DNA of 64,000 bases from Paraphaeosphaeria minitans (Eukaryota > Ascomycota > Dothideomycetes > Pleosporales > Didymosphaeriaceae). This document shows positions 45,563-55,292 of this stretch, piece after piece. The translations under genes and the position numbers were made by a program. Where the stretch lies: contig WJXW01000001.1 of the NCBI GenBank assembly GCA_015832175.1, forward strand, positions 2,542,001 to 2,606,000, written 5' to 3'. The notes under the pieces are model-generated. The model saw only the letters and a program-made list of their open reading frames with translations. It made no database searches and was not told the origin of the DNA. Numbering within the stretch: the stretch's first letter is position 1; the number at the start of each line of letters is the position of its first letter.

Positions 45563-47087
45563 TCAAAAGTTGTCAATCCTAGTCCCTATTCCCCGGGTGT
45601 CCGCCAACATCACAAGCTCGCTCCCAACGACCACATCCATGAGCCCCAACCCCACGCTCTTGTATATGACGTTACCCTTCTGCAACCACTCCATCAATCC
45701 TCGATCCCCAACATCTTCCTCCTTCTCCTTCTTGCCCTTTCTCTTCTTCTTCCTCTCTTCGCACTCGCCAATCTCAACGCCCGTGTCATCCATCCCTTCC
45801 ATGCTCTTCCGCGCCACGCACTCCTGCCTTTTCCGATCCGCATCCCTCCTTAACATGATCAGCTCTCCAATCTCGACGACCTCGTTGCCCGTGAGCCCGG
45901 CTTGTATGACCTCGCCGGCTTCCTTCAGGCACGCTTCCACGCTGTCGACGATGACAGCTCCGCCTTGTAGCGCATGCTTGTGGTGATGGCGATTGTGATC
46001 TGGCGCCACGTTCTGCTTCAGGATATCCGGGTGTAGCTCAAGCATGTGCGGCTTATACGAGCCGATGGCAGCGACATACCTTCCCTTCTTCCTGCCCTCT
46101 GGGTTCGTCAGGTGGCCCGCCGGAAACAGCGGCGCAAGGGACGGCGTGGTGCAGAACATGACACTGCTCGCGCGGATCGTGGCTTTGAGCAGCCTCTCGT
46201 ATTCTTGCGCCGCTGGGGTGATGATCTGGACCTTCGGCCTGGCGAGATCGGTCGCCGTACCATCTGGGTCTTTGAATAAGCTCTGTATCAGGTTCGTAGC
46301 CCGTTCAAAGCTCCGATTGATCACGTTCAGGTGGTGTATCTCAGGCCCGCGCAACAGTAGCGCTAAACGTATATGCCAGAATGCCTGTTTGCCTGCGCCG
46401 AAGACAACGACGTCGTGTACGTTTGCGCGTTTCTTAAAGAGCATGGTACTCGCGAGGGCTGTGCGGAATGCGGTTATCTCCTCCGCATTTATGAGTGCGC
46501 GGGGTCCGCCGGAGCGGTCGAGCAGTGTGAGGAGGCCTTTCGGCGTGGTGCTGTCTTTGCTTTCGAGACTATCGGGAGGAACGGACAGGGCGGTTGTGGA
46601 GCTTGAGGTGCTGGTGGCGGAGAGGGAGAGGGAGTCGAAAGAGGCGAGGGAGCCGCGCGCTGAGGAAGTGCTGCCGTTCGAAGACGAGGGGCCCTTTGCT
46701 GAGTCGGGCTCTGAGAGCGTGACGATCTTCAGTGTGGACACTGTCAGTAAGGGACGACCAGGCACTGTACGATACGGAGGAACACACCTTCACACCCAGT
46801 CCATCGTTACTTGAAGCGGGCATAAATAGAGTCGTTTGTCCATCGCTGCGCTTGAGCGACGTGCGAAGTGGTTGGTACGAGGAAGAGCAGCCGTTGTGTT
46901 CTTGGTCCGTGGAGGTGGAGTAGTAGTGTAGGGCGTCAGCCAGACTCTGTTGCAGATCAAGAATGTCTGAAAATGAAAGGTAAGCCGCGGTCTTAAATGC
47001 AAAGTAGAGTTGCGCAAGCATACCTTGTTTCTTGAGCCCAAGCAGCAGTGTTCGCACCTCCGAATCGGTGAGGATTGTCAAAGGCAT
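45563..47087 (-). CDS. ornithine cyclodeaminase / mu-crystallin family protein
   Basis: Minus-strand exons 47087-47024, 46966-46788 and 46726-45563 (introns 57 and 61 nt) give 468 aa. Junctions read LGLKKQ/DILDLQQSLADAL and GLGVK/IVTLSEPDSAKG, restoring the family pattern in which GVKIV precedes a substrate segment. TTLFMPA, GGPRALINAEEITAFRTALAS and the Rossmann motif VVFGAGKQAFWHIRLAL follow, then VINRS and YVAAIGSYKPHMLEL. Members are NAD(P)-dependent enzymes on imino/amino acids (ornithine cyclodeaminase, alanine dehydrogenase, ketimine reductase). The exact reaction cannot be told. The protein is longer than the usual 320-370 aa because of a Ser-rich insert (about 95-130) and a Lys/Glu-rich tail region. 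It is convergent with BLM10 (230 bp apart). Confidence 0.82.
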
Positions 47088-47449
47088 TGCGCCTGTCGCA
47101 GGTTGTAGCAGTGTTGTTCGAAGACACGTCGCACGCTTGAGTCGAGGGTGCTCGAGAAAGTGTGCAAAGTGGTAGGTACACAGTAGAGCTGAGTTAGTAG
47201 TTGCGACGCGGTACCTGGCTTAGTAGTGGGGGGCAGGTGTAGCGGTGTTTTCCCCGCTAGAGGCTTATTCATCACAGCAACTGGGCCAAATGTTTGAGTG
47301 ATCGTTCCAATGCATGGTATTCATGAAATTCTTCAGTCGAAACTGGCTGCTTTTGGCCGTCCTAAACTCCGTGGTATTCGAAGCCCGCTACATGCAGATG
47401 ATAAGACACCAAATTCCCTAATCTCCCTAACACAGCCAATAAGACCCGC

Positions 47450-48333
47450 TTAGATCTTGATAGCGCTCTCGAGAGCCTTCCTCCGCTTGTCCATGCGAGC
47501 GTTGGCCTTAGCACCCATGATACCACCTCCCCAGTGACGGATAGTGTCCTTGTGCTTCTCGAGGTAACCGTCCTGAATGGCAGAGCTGAGCTTGGAGAGC
47601 TCGCTCTTGTCCTCAGAGCGGACCTCAGTGAGGGCAAGGACGGCAGCGGTCTTCTGGTGAACGACAGTACCGAGTCTGGCCTTGCCCTTGACAATGGCGT
47701 ACGGGACGCCCATCTTGCGGCAGAGAGCGGGAAGGAAGACAACCAACTCAATGGGGTCAACGTCGTTAGCAATGAGCACGAGCGACGCCTTCTTGTTCTC
47801 GATGAGGCCAACAACGTGGTTCAGGCCGAACTTGGCGGTGTAAGGCTTCTTGGACACATCCTCCTTCTTCTTGCCCTCAGAGACAGCGGTGGCCTCCTTG
47901 GTCAAGCGCTCCTTCTTCTCGGCCTTGGTCTCGGGTCGGTACTTGTTGAGGAGCTTGAAAGCCTGGGTGGCAGCTGTAGCGTGTTAGCTTGTGCTGCCAC
48001 ACGAATCTGGTGTGCCTTACTGTTGCGGTCGAGAACGTGCTGGAACTGAGCGATGGAAGGAGGGACCTTCAACCGAAGGTTGAGGATCTTCTTCTGGCGC
48101 TGAAGACGGACGTACGCGGGCCATCGCACCATGCGCGAGAGGTTGCGCTGGGGCTGAATGTCCTGACCGATACCGAAGTTCTTGGGGCGCTTCTCGAGGA
48201 GGGGGTTCTGTCTCGGTCAGAGCCTGCAGCGGTGCGATTGACGGCTTCAACAACGTACCTTGGCGGTCTTCTTGGTGCCAGCCTTGCCCTGAGGGAAGGG
48301 CGCGGGAGCCGCTTTCTTGGCCTTGGGTGCCAT
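47450..48333 (-). CDS. RPL8: 60S ribosomal protein eL8 (L7Ae family)
   Basis: Minus-strand exons 48333-48259, 48207-48021 and 47973-47450 (introns 51, 47 and 47 nt region) give 261 aa. Start [21 protein letters not shown]; second exon [20 protein letters not shown]; junction [21 protein letters not shown]; then the L7Ae RNA-binding fold with [38 protein letters not shown], and the end [12 protein letters not shown]. It binds large-subunit rRNA. Length and sequence are typical for fungal Rpl8. Codon use is strongly biased towards C-ending codons, as in highly expressed genes. It is divergent from GPI18. Confidence 0.97.
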
Positions 48334-48723
48334 CTTATCGTCGAGGCTGTCATTGAGAGAGAAACCATTAGCGAATGTTCATTCACTAAATAGCTCCTGC
48401 TGCTCTAAGAGTGAGAGGGCATTGCTGCCGCTCTGCACTCTAGCCATCTTCAATATCGCTACCTTCCATGACGGAAGCATGCGACGGATCTGCTGGAGCG
48501 TGGGTTGGAGGGGTTGCGCTTACCAAGTTACCTGTGTTAGTGGAGGGTCGACGGGTTGGTGATGGAGTTTCGAAGTCGCAGAAAAGCAGAAGTGTGCTTG
48601 CCCTTCGCTTAATTTGCGCATCGAATCGGTGCGCTAGCGGTGGGTTAGCGCATTTGCCAAGCGCGGATCGGCAAAACTGGCTCCGACATTCTCTACTCCT
48701 CCAGCATCCATGCTCCAAGCCTC
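48334..48723. promoter_or_regulatory. divergent promoter region, RPL8 / GPI18
   Basis: 390 bases between the two ATGs. A GGGTTA element (48642-48647) within a GCGCTAGCGG-rich segment resembles Tbf1/telomere-type sites used at some fungal ribosomal protein genes. That reading is inference. Confidence 0.45.
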
Positions 48724-50198
48724 ATGCAGCGGCCGGTCGAAATGGTGTCGCGCAAGCCATCGACGCGACTGATCCAGACTTTTTTCGCTTGGAAAGCTGT
48801 GCTGTTCATCGTTGCAGCCTTATCTCCCGGCCCTGGCTACGACACGTCAGCTCTGATCGCCTCAAACCCGAGCAGTTCTCGGCACGTTGACTTCCACAGC
48901 TGGTCCATATTATCTCGTGTTTCGCTCAGTTTCTTTCGATGGGATGCGTTGTATTTCGTGAAATCTGCGCAAAGAGGTTACCACTACGAGCAGGAGTGGG
49001 CTTTCAGCTGGGCGTACTCACTTTCACTCAAAACCTTAGTCAAACGTACGATGAACCCCGAAAATTGACAGTGAGACATTGACCCTCGCAGTTGTATCTG
49101 GGGACGAGTCGATTTCGCTGCAAAACTATGTCTGGACTGGGATTGCCGTATCTAATGTGTGCCACCTGGTCTCCGTGCTGGTGCTCCACCGCCTATCAAA
49201 AACGGTGCTAGGTCGGCAGCAGAACGGCCGAGTCCCCTTCATCGCTGCCATGCTACACATCGTATCCCCTGCCGGGATGTTTCTCAGCTCGCCTTATGCG
49301 GAGTCTCTTTTCGCTGCACTGAGCTTCACCGGCATGCTTTTGTACGCTCAAGCCAGAATAAAGGATCGACCTGACAGAAAGCAAACAGTTCGTGAAGACG
49401 CCTTGATCCTAGGAGCAGGCGTATTGTTCATGTTGGCAACGTGGATCAGAAGCAACGGCTTGCTTAATGGTATCCTGTTCTTGTTCGACGTTGTCTCTTT
49501 TGTCTCCCGGCTACTGAAACGAGAGATGAGCCGGGACGACATCCGAAAACTCGTTATCACATGTTCTTCAGGAGCGCTTCTTGGCCTCGGCTCGATGGTC
49601 CCTCAGTATGTGGCGTATAAACAGTACTGTGTATCTCAGGCCGGCGCGAGTACAAGACCATGGTGCTCTAAAACAATACCCAGCATCTATACCTGGGTTC
49701 AGAGCCATTACTGGTTTGTTACAGCCTTTTGTTTACATCGAATATGCTAAATATCTCAGGAATGTTGGATTCTTACGATACTGGGCGTTTTCGAACATGC
49801 CCCTGTTCCTAATGGCCGGACCGATGTTGTGGCTGCTGCTACAAACTGGCATTGACTATTTGCGTTACCCCACCCAACAGCCTCTGAAGCCATTTAAAAC
49901 CCAGCCACGCGGTGAGGGAAAGGATTTGGACGAGGCTTCTACAGGACTGCCCCAATTAGCGTTGCCTCAGCTTATTTTAGCTATCACTGCAGCCACCAAC
50001 TTCCATGTCCAAGTCATCAATCGCCTATCTTCTGGATATCCGGTCTGGTACATTGCAACTTCTGGATGGATGATCGCGCGAGAGAGTGTGGCTCAAAGAG
50101 CCAAAGTGTCCGAAGGTTCGCAATTGATATGCCGTGGTTTAATCATATACGCTCTTGTCCAAGGGGCCCTTTTCGCAAACTTTCTGCCTCCCGCCTAG
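48724..50198 (+). CDS. GPI18: GPI mannosyltransferase 2 (PIG-V family)
   Basis: Exons 48724-49045, 49092-49713 and 49760-50198 (introns 46 and 46 nt) give 460 aa. Markers: FFRWDALYFVKSAQRGYHYEQEWAFSW, holding the conserved luminal RWD with the likely catalytic Asp; WTGIAVSNVCHLVSVLVLHRL; PAGMFLSSPYAESLFA; the junction SIYTWVQSHYW/NVGFLRYW; and FLMAGPMLWLLL. Multiple transmembrane helices run throughout. The enzyme adds the second mannose to the glycosylphosphatidylinositol core at the ER lumen using dolichol-phosphate mannose, and is essential in yeast. Length is close to the family norm (430-500). The first intron's acceptor (CTCGCAG, 49085-49091) was chosen because it is the one that restores frame and continuity. 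Confidence 0.92.
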
Positions 50199-51626
50199 GT
50201 TTACGGAATGTCCAGTTTTACTTCTTAAATTTATGTACTTTCCTTCAAGAATTGATAATACGCTTGACCTGGACCGAAGTCGGAACATTTTTTTGAAAGC
50301 CTTTTCTACCAAACTGCCCTTGCCACCCACTTGCTGGTGTATCTGTCCAGGCCACCCATAAATCACAAACTCTGCGTGGACTCAGAATCCTTCTGCAAGT
50401 ACCAGAGAGCGGTAGATGTCCGCTGACAATCATGGTCGTAATCATCAATGGCAACAGCAGCCCAACCCACAACTTCGCCTGCGAACCGAGGTCTGCACAT
50501 CTGCGGCCGTATGATCGTTCGGTAATGATCTCGTGCTGAGAAGCTCTCGTCATGTTGACATCGCATGATACCTGTATCGGCTGTTGCTGCGTCACTTGTG
50601 GCTGACCTTTGTGTCTCGACGCTACAGTGGCTTAAAGACACCAAGCAATTCGAGTCTGCTGAGGAAGCCTCCCCTCCGGTGACTTGGTACACTAATTTGG
50701 CATGATGCCTCTAGAATGACATCTCCTCACTAGCTTTGGAAGGCGCATGGTACGATAGACGATACACGAGTTATAGCAATTGGACCCCTCTCATCGGTGG
50801 GCTTGTTCTGTGCTGCTGCAACACAAGGCGTTCGGATATCCATTGAGCAGATGTTTATATCGAACATGACGCCGAGGCTTCACATTTAGTCTCCTTCCAG
50901 ACCAGGCGGCTTGAGGGCCTGAACTACCGGTCCGAATATTGAATATTATCAATGTGAAAAGCTTCCAGTAGCGCGTCAGCAACTGCTTCTGCACAGCATC
51001 CAGTGTCACTGTCTCAGCCTTACCTTTCATCTGGAGGCGCTAAGGGCCACAATGCATGCAGACAACGGCCGCAAGCGAGCGTTTACCGTTAGTCCTGCTT
51101 GCCATGCCCATTGGTGCAACGGAAGTGTGCGCGTGCTTAAGGGCCTCATCTCGACGGGTGCCATAGTGCTGGATACTAGCCAGTGGCGCTGGTTGCCACA
51201 GGTGGGTATCCGTGATTGTCCTCTGAAGTGACAGCCTGGGTCTGTTGCCGACATGAGCACCTTGCACTATTACTCTCCTGGATTCTCCATGATACGCCAC
51301 GCCACGCCACGCTTCGAACTTTGTGCACTCGTACCAAGCCGTGTCCTCGCCGCTAAACTATCATCTGTTCGTATAGCCTGGATATTACTGCCCCATTTCG
51401 CTACTATGGAACAGGCTCAAGCTCAGAGCTGCTACGTGGTTGTGCAGATGCGCCCGAGGCTGTACAACGAAACTCGTACTGGAGAAACATACGTTCGCAA
51501 GCTCTTTGCGAAGTGCCAAGACCCATTGAATGACTATCCTTCACCTTTCATTTCCTATATAAAAGTATGCAGCCCCTCGACATGGCCTGTTGTCACCAGT
51601 CTCGGTCGATTCCGCAACACGCCAAG
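50199..51626. other. intergenic region
   Basis: About 1.4 kb upstream of the Ser/Thr-rich gene. No motif-supported frame is seen. A TATA-like TATATAA lies at 51556-51562, about 65 bp before the next ATG, and may be that gene's core promoter element. Confidence 0.5.
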
Positions 51627-54329
51627 ATGCGCCTTCTCCCCATCCTTGCGAGTATTCTCACCTCCGCCTCCGCTGCGGCTGTCTTTCAGGGAAGACAGGA
51701 GCAGCAGCAATGCAGAACAGATGCGCCTGGAGGTGCATGTGTTGCTGCTGTCCAAAGCCGTGCCCAGGATGCGGCTTTGACTGACTGTCAATCATTCTTT
51801 ACCAGGTCACTTGTCTTTGATCCTGTGTACGATTACCCACCTCCACCTTGAACATTCACTAATTATCTTCACCAAGCTTCGTCACGGCTCCAGGAAACAG
51901 AGTTTATGTTACAACGACTTTGCAGTTCGAATGTCCGACCCCGTTTTCTGCACCTAGGCTTCCACGGGACGCAGAGCAGGCACGCCAAGCTCCAGTGACG
52001 GTAATTACAGGGACCATACCTCCATATGTACGTGCTTCTGGAGCTTGTGGAAGCGCAGAGTACAGCTCGGTGTGTCGGGGTTGTTTGGCCGCTACCGTTT
52101 ATCCTCCTAGCGGAGTATTCGCAGATATCACATCGATCACTGGAATTGTGAGTAGGAAATCTCTGTCGTCTTGCTCTTGACTAACTCTCCAAAGACTCTA
52201 ACGAGAAGAGGAGGAGTCACTACTATCACTGAGAGAGAGGTCGGGTCATGCACTGGCGGTTTTCAATCTCCGACCGTTACCTCATCTGCGACAAGCTCAT
52301 CATCTACTGCATCTTCGTCTTCCACCTCGACATCCACATTGACGTCGTCGTCCTCTTCTTCGTCGCCAACATCGTCCTCGTCAATGATCTCTTCCAGCTC
52401 CTCCGAGAGTTTATCTTCGACAGTTTCGCCAACCTCAACATCCAGTGCTTCGACGGAAAGCTCGTCTTCCACAACATCCTCGCCGACATTTTCGTCTACG
52501 ACTTCCTCTCTTACATCTTTCTCGTCGTCCCCGGAGACATCTTCCTCTACGACTCCCCCCACATTAACCGCTTCATCGACGTTTTCTGAGACGACATCGT
52601 TAAATACGTCTTCAGAGACCACGTTATCTAGCACGTCTTCGGAGACATCCTCCGGCACTACGGATTTGTCTTCTACAACCTCGTCTACTTCAACAGGCCC
52701 CTCGTCTTCGACAGAAACCTCGTCTTCAACAGACACCTCGTCTTCGACAGACACCTCGTCTTCGTTCTCGCCGACGTCTACAACGAGTCTGTCAACAACC
52801 TCTACTGCAATTACGAGCAGTACCGATACGACGTGCACCACAACTTCTCACACAAGTTCATCATCCAATTTCTCTGCCAGTGAGACATCGACGACCTTAA
52901 GTCGGGAAAGTTCGACATCCACGTCGCCTACTTCCTCGTCCACGACCAGTAGCAGCAGCAACAGCAGCAGCAGAAGCTCCGAAACGACGTCCACTGTCTC
53001 AAGCATAAGCAGCAGTGAGACCTCATCTTCATCTTCATCGTCTCCCACTTCCACTTCCAGTAGCAGTGCGATATCAATGCCCTCGTCGTCTAGCAGCACT
53101 AGTGGTGAGACGGGATCGTCTTCATCCTCCAGCACCATTAGCAGTGAGACAACATCATCCTCATCTTCTAGTAGTACTAGTAGCGAGACACCGACGTCCT
53201 TAGCCTCGTCCTCAGCCTCTAGTACTACTAGCAGCGAGACTTCATCGTCTACTTCTAACAGCGAGATATCCTCGTCTGCATCCTCAACCTCGAGCACTAC
53301 TAGCAGCGAGACATCCTCGTCTATATCCCTAGCCTCAAGTACTACTGGCAGCGAGACATCCTCGTCTACATCCTTTGCTTCGAGTACTACTAGCAGTGAG
53401 ACCTCTTCGCCTACATCCTCAGCCTCAAGTACTACTGGCAGCGATACTTCCACATCCTCGTCCTCGTCATCAGCCCCGTCTTCCTCCTCTAGCAGCAGCA
53501 GCAGCAGCAGTGAAACAACTTCAACGCCGACTGCAACGAGTAGTAGCACGACGGCATCATCTAGCTCAAGCTCAAGTTTTTCCAGCAGCAGCAGCAGCAG
53601 CAGTGAAACAACTTCAACGCCGACTGCAACGAGTAGTAGCACGACGGCATCATCTAGCTCAAGCTCAAGTTTTTCCAGCAGCAGCAGTTCAACGTCTTCT
53701 ACATTCTCCACGTCCACTACCTCACAGTCGTCCAGCACGAGCTCGTCAACAAGCGCCAGTCCAAGTGCAACATGTGGACTGCCTTCACAAAATCTATGCA
53801 ACGGTATGCATGCTTCTCCTTCAGGTTGCACCGGCTAACAGGTTGTGTGCCTGCAGGAAATTGCACAAATGCACTCGACGATGTGAACAACTGCGGCGCA
53901 TGTGGCACGAAGTGCAACGACCAGCTCCAGAACCCGGGGGTGACCAGAGCGTACTGCGACAACGGAGTGTGCACTCGAGATCCATGCAACGGGCAGTGCA
54001 ACACGACGGTCAGCTGCGGACTCAGCGACAGCCACGTGAATTGCGGATGCGCAGAGACGTCGGAAGGGCGGGGTGTATGTTTCAACAAGGTCGCGGTGGG
54101 TTTGTGTGAAGACACAGCCTTGTATCCGAGATGCGGCACCAGCAGCGATTGTCCTGCACGCACGGTGTGTGTGCCCGCGGCTTGCTGCGAAGCCAATTCG
54201 ACCCAGCAAGACGACCTCGGCAGGTGCGTGAACAGGGCGGGCTGCGAATCGACGGCAGGAAACCGCTTGGGCCCCGTTCTGCTATTCGAACGCGTTGGCG
54301 ACCGAATGGTGGGAATGGGGATCCTTTGA
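51627..54329 (+). CDS. secreted mucin-like Ser/Thr-rich protein with Cys-rich C-terminus
   Basis: Exons 51627-51805, 51877-52147, 52195-53803 and 53857-54329 (introns 71, 47 and 53 nt) give 843 aa. A signal peptide (MRLLPILASILTSASA) is followed by a Cys-containing N-domain (about 20-165). A Ser/Thr tract of roughly 500 residues (about 175-670) should be densely O-mannosylated and extended. After CGLPSQNLCNG/NCTNALDDVNNCGACGTKC come further cysteines to about 820. The spacing of that block resembles Stig1-like or cyst-wall-type Cys repeats. No GPI-attachment tail is evident, so the protein may be secreted or cross-linked to the wall. Imperfect TSSETSSS-type repeats and a perfect 31-residue duplication fall within the tract. 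Adhesin or surface-coat role is inference. The extreme C-terminus (LGPVLLFERVGD) looks unlike the rest and could hide another splice. Confidence 0.75.
53490..53690. repeat. 93-bp tandem duplication within the Ser/Thr tract
   Basis: A unit including GTGAAACAACTTCAACGCCG recurs with a period of exactly 93 bp (53511 and 53604). The copies look identical over the whole unit, AGC-runs included, adding 31 codons in frame. Confidence 0.93.
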
Positions 54330-55163
54330 GCCGTGGGCGACAAGGAATGGCTTGGCGATGGTGCGCACATGGACGTGAAGTTGTTGTTCGCTTCGGAGAG
54401 GGTGGTTTTGTAGGATGCATACGAGGGACACACACGGTGCCAGGAAGAACGGCTTGGTCTGGTTTGATACATGTCCTATACCGCATACTGTACGCTTTCG
54501 CTTCTTCAATGCGACCTACATTGGGCTGTTGGTGCTTTCGCTTCTTCCATGCGACGACCTACATTCGCGTCTTCCATGCCAACTGCAATGGGCTGTCGCT
54601 CTTTTCGCTCCCAAGATATGAACGCTCAATGCAACCGAGGCATTCATAGGCTCTGTTCATAATGTGGACGCACGGCTATCGCCATGGTCTACGCCTCTGA
54701 TCAGCAAGGGAACTCGGGGTCCACCGGGGTACCGGTAGGTGGCGCGGAGACGCGTGATGGACTGCGAAGCCAGACGGGCACCAAGTGGACATGGTGACTG
54801 CGACGGGCTCATCGGCAAAGAAGATGAAGAGCCAAAAAGGAATCGAAGTGATGGCCCATTGGTATAGCGCAGGAACCGGGCGGGGCGGCGTGCTCCTACG
54901 AGACTCAGTACATGCTTTCACCATGGAAGGTCTACCGTAGGGGTGTAGGGACCGGTACCTACCGTACCCCGTAGCTTACCTAGTATCGATAAGGCGTGGT
55001 GCCCGTCGCCCTGGAGACGGGCGGCGTGTTTACTGCGTGCGGCGGCTGGAGCAACCCAAACCCGCAAGAACCTCGACCCGGCCACCTTCTGCTATAATGT
55101 TTCCCAGCATCCCGTAGGTAGTTGCCAGTCCGCGCTTCCTGTCCGTTACAGAAGGGACGAGTC

Positions 55164-55208
55164 CCTGCGCCTGTCTTCCCTGCGCCTGTCTTCCCTGCGC
55201 CTGTCTTC
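55164..55208. repeat. 15-bp tandem repeat, 3 copies
   Basis: Three perfect copies of CCTGCGCCTGTCTTC, upstream of and in frame with the Rid1-like CDS. Confidence 0.92.
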
Positions 55209-55226
55209 CCTACCCCACGCAACTAC

Positions 55227-55274
55227 AACTACAGCTACAACTACAGCTACAACTACAGCTACAACTACAGCCAC
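55227..55274. repeat. 12-bp tandem repeat, 4 copies
   Basis: Four copies of AACTACAGCTAC, the last with one change, in the leader of the Rid1-like gene. Confidence 0.92.
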
Positions 55275-55292
55275 AACAGCTCTGCATCCACC

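Larger units (their letters stand above)
54330..55292. other. intergenic region with repeats
   Basis: Between the mucin-like gene and the Rid1-like gene. It contains imperfect GCGACCTACATT/CTTCTTC repeats near 54500-54580, GGTACCTACCGTACC near 54954-54968, and two short tandem repeats next to the next ATG. Confidence 0.5.

Noticed and set aside
46044..46814. A 256-aa plus-strand frame
   Set aside because: It is antisense to the ornithine cyclodeaminase-like gene, whose motifs and splicing are convincing.
52263..53831. Long acidic open frames on the minus strand opposite the Ser/Thr-rich gene
   Set aside because: They are the complement of repeated Ser/Thr codons (read as Glu/Asp/Val), lack a domain and conflict with a well-spliced plus-strand gene that has a signal peptide.
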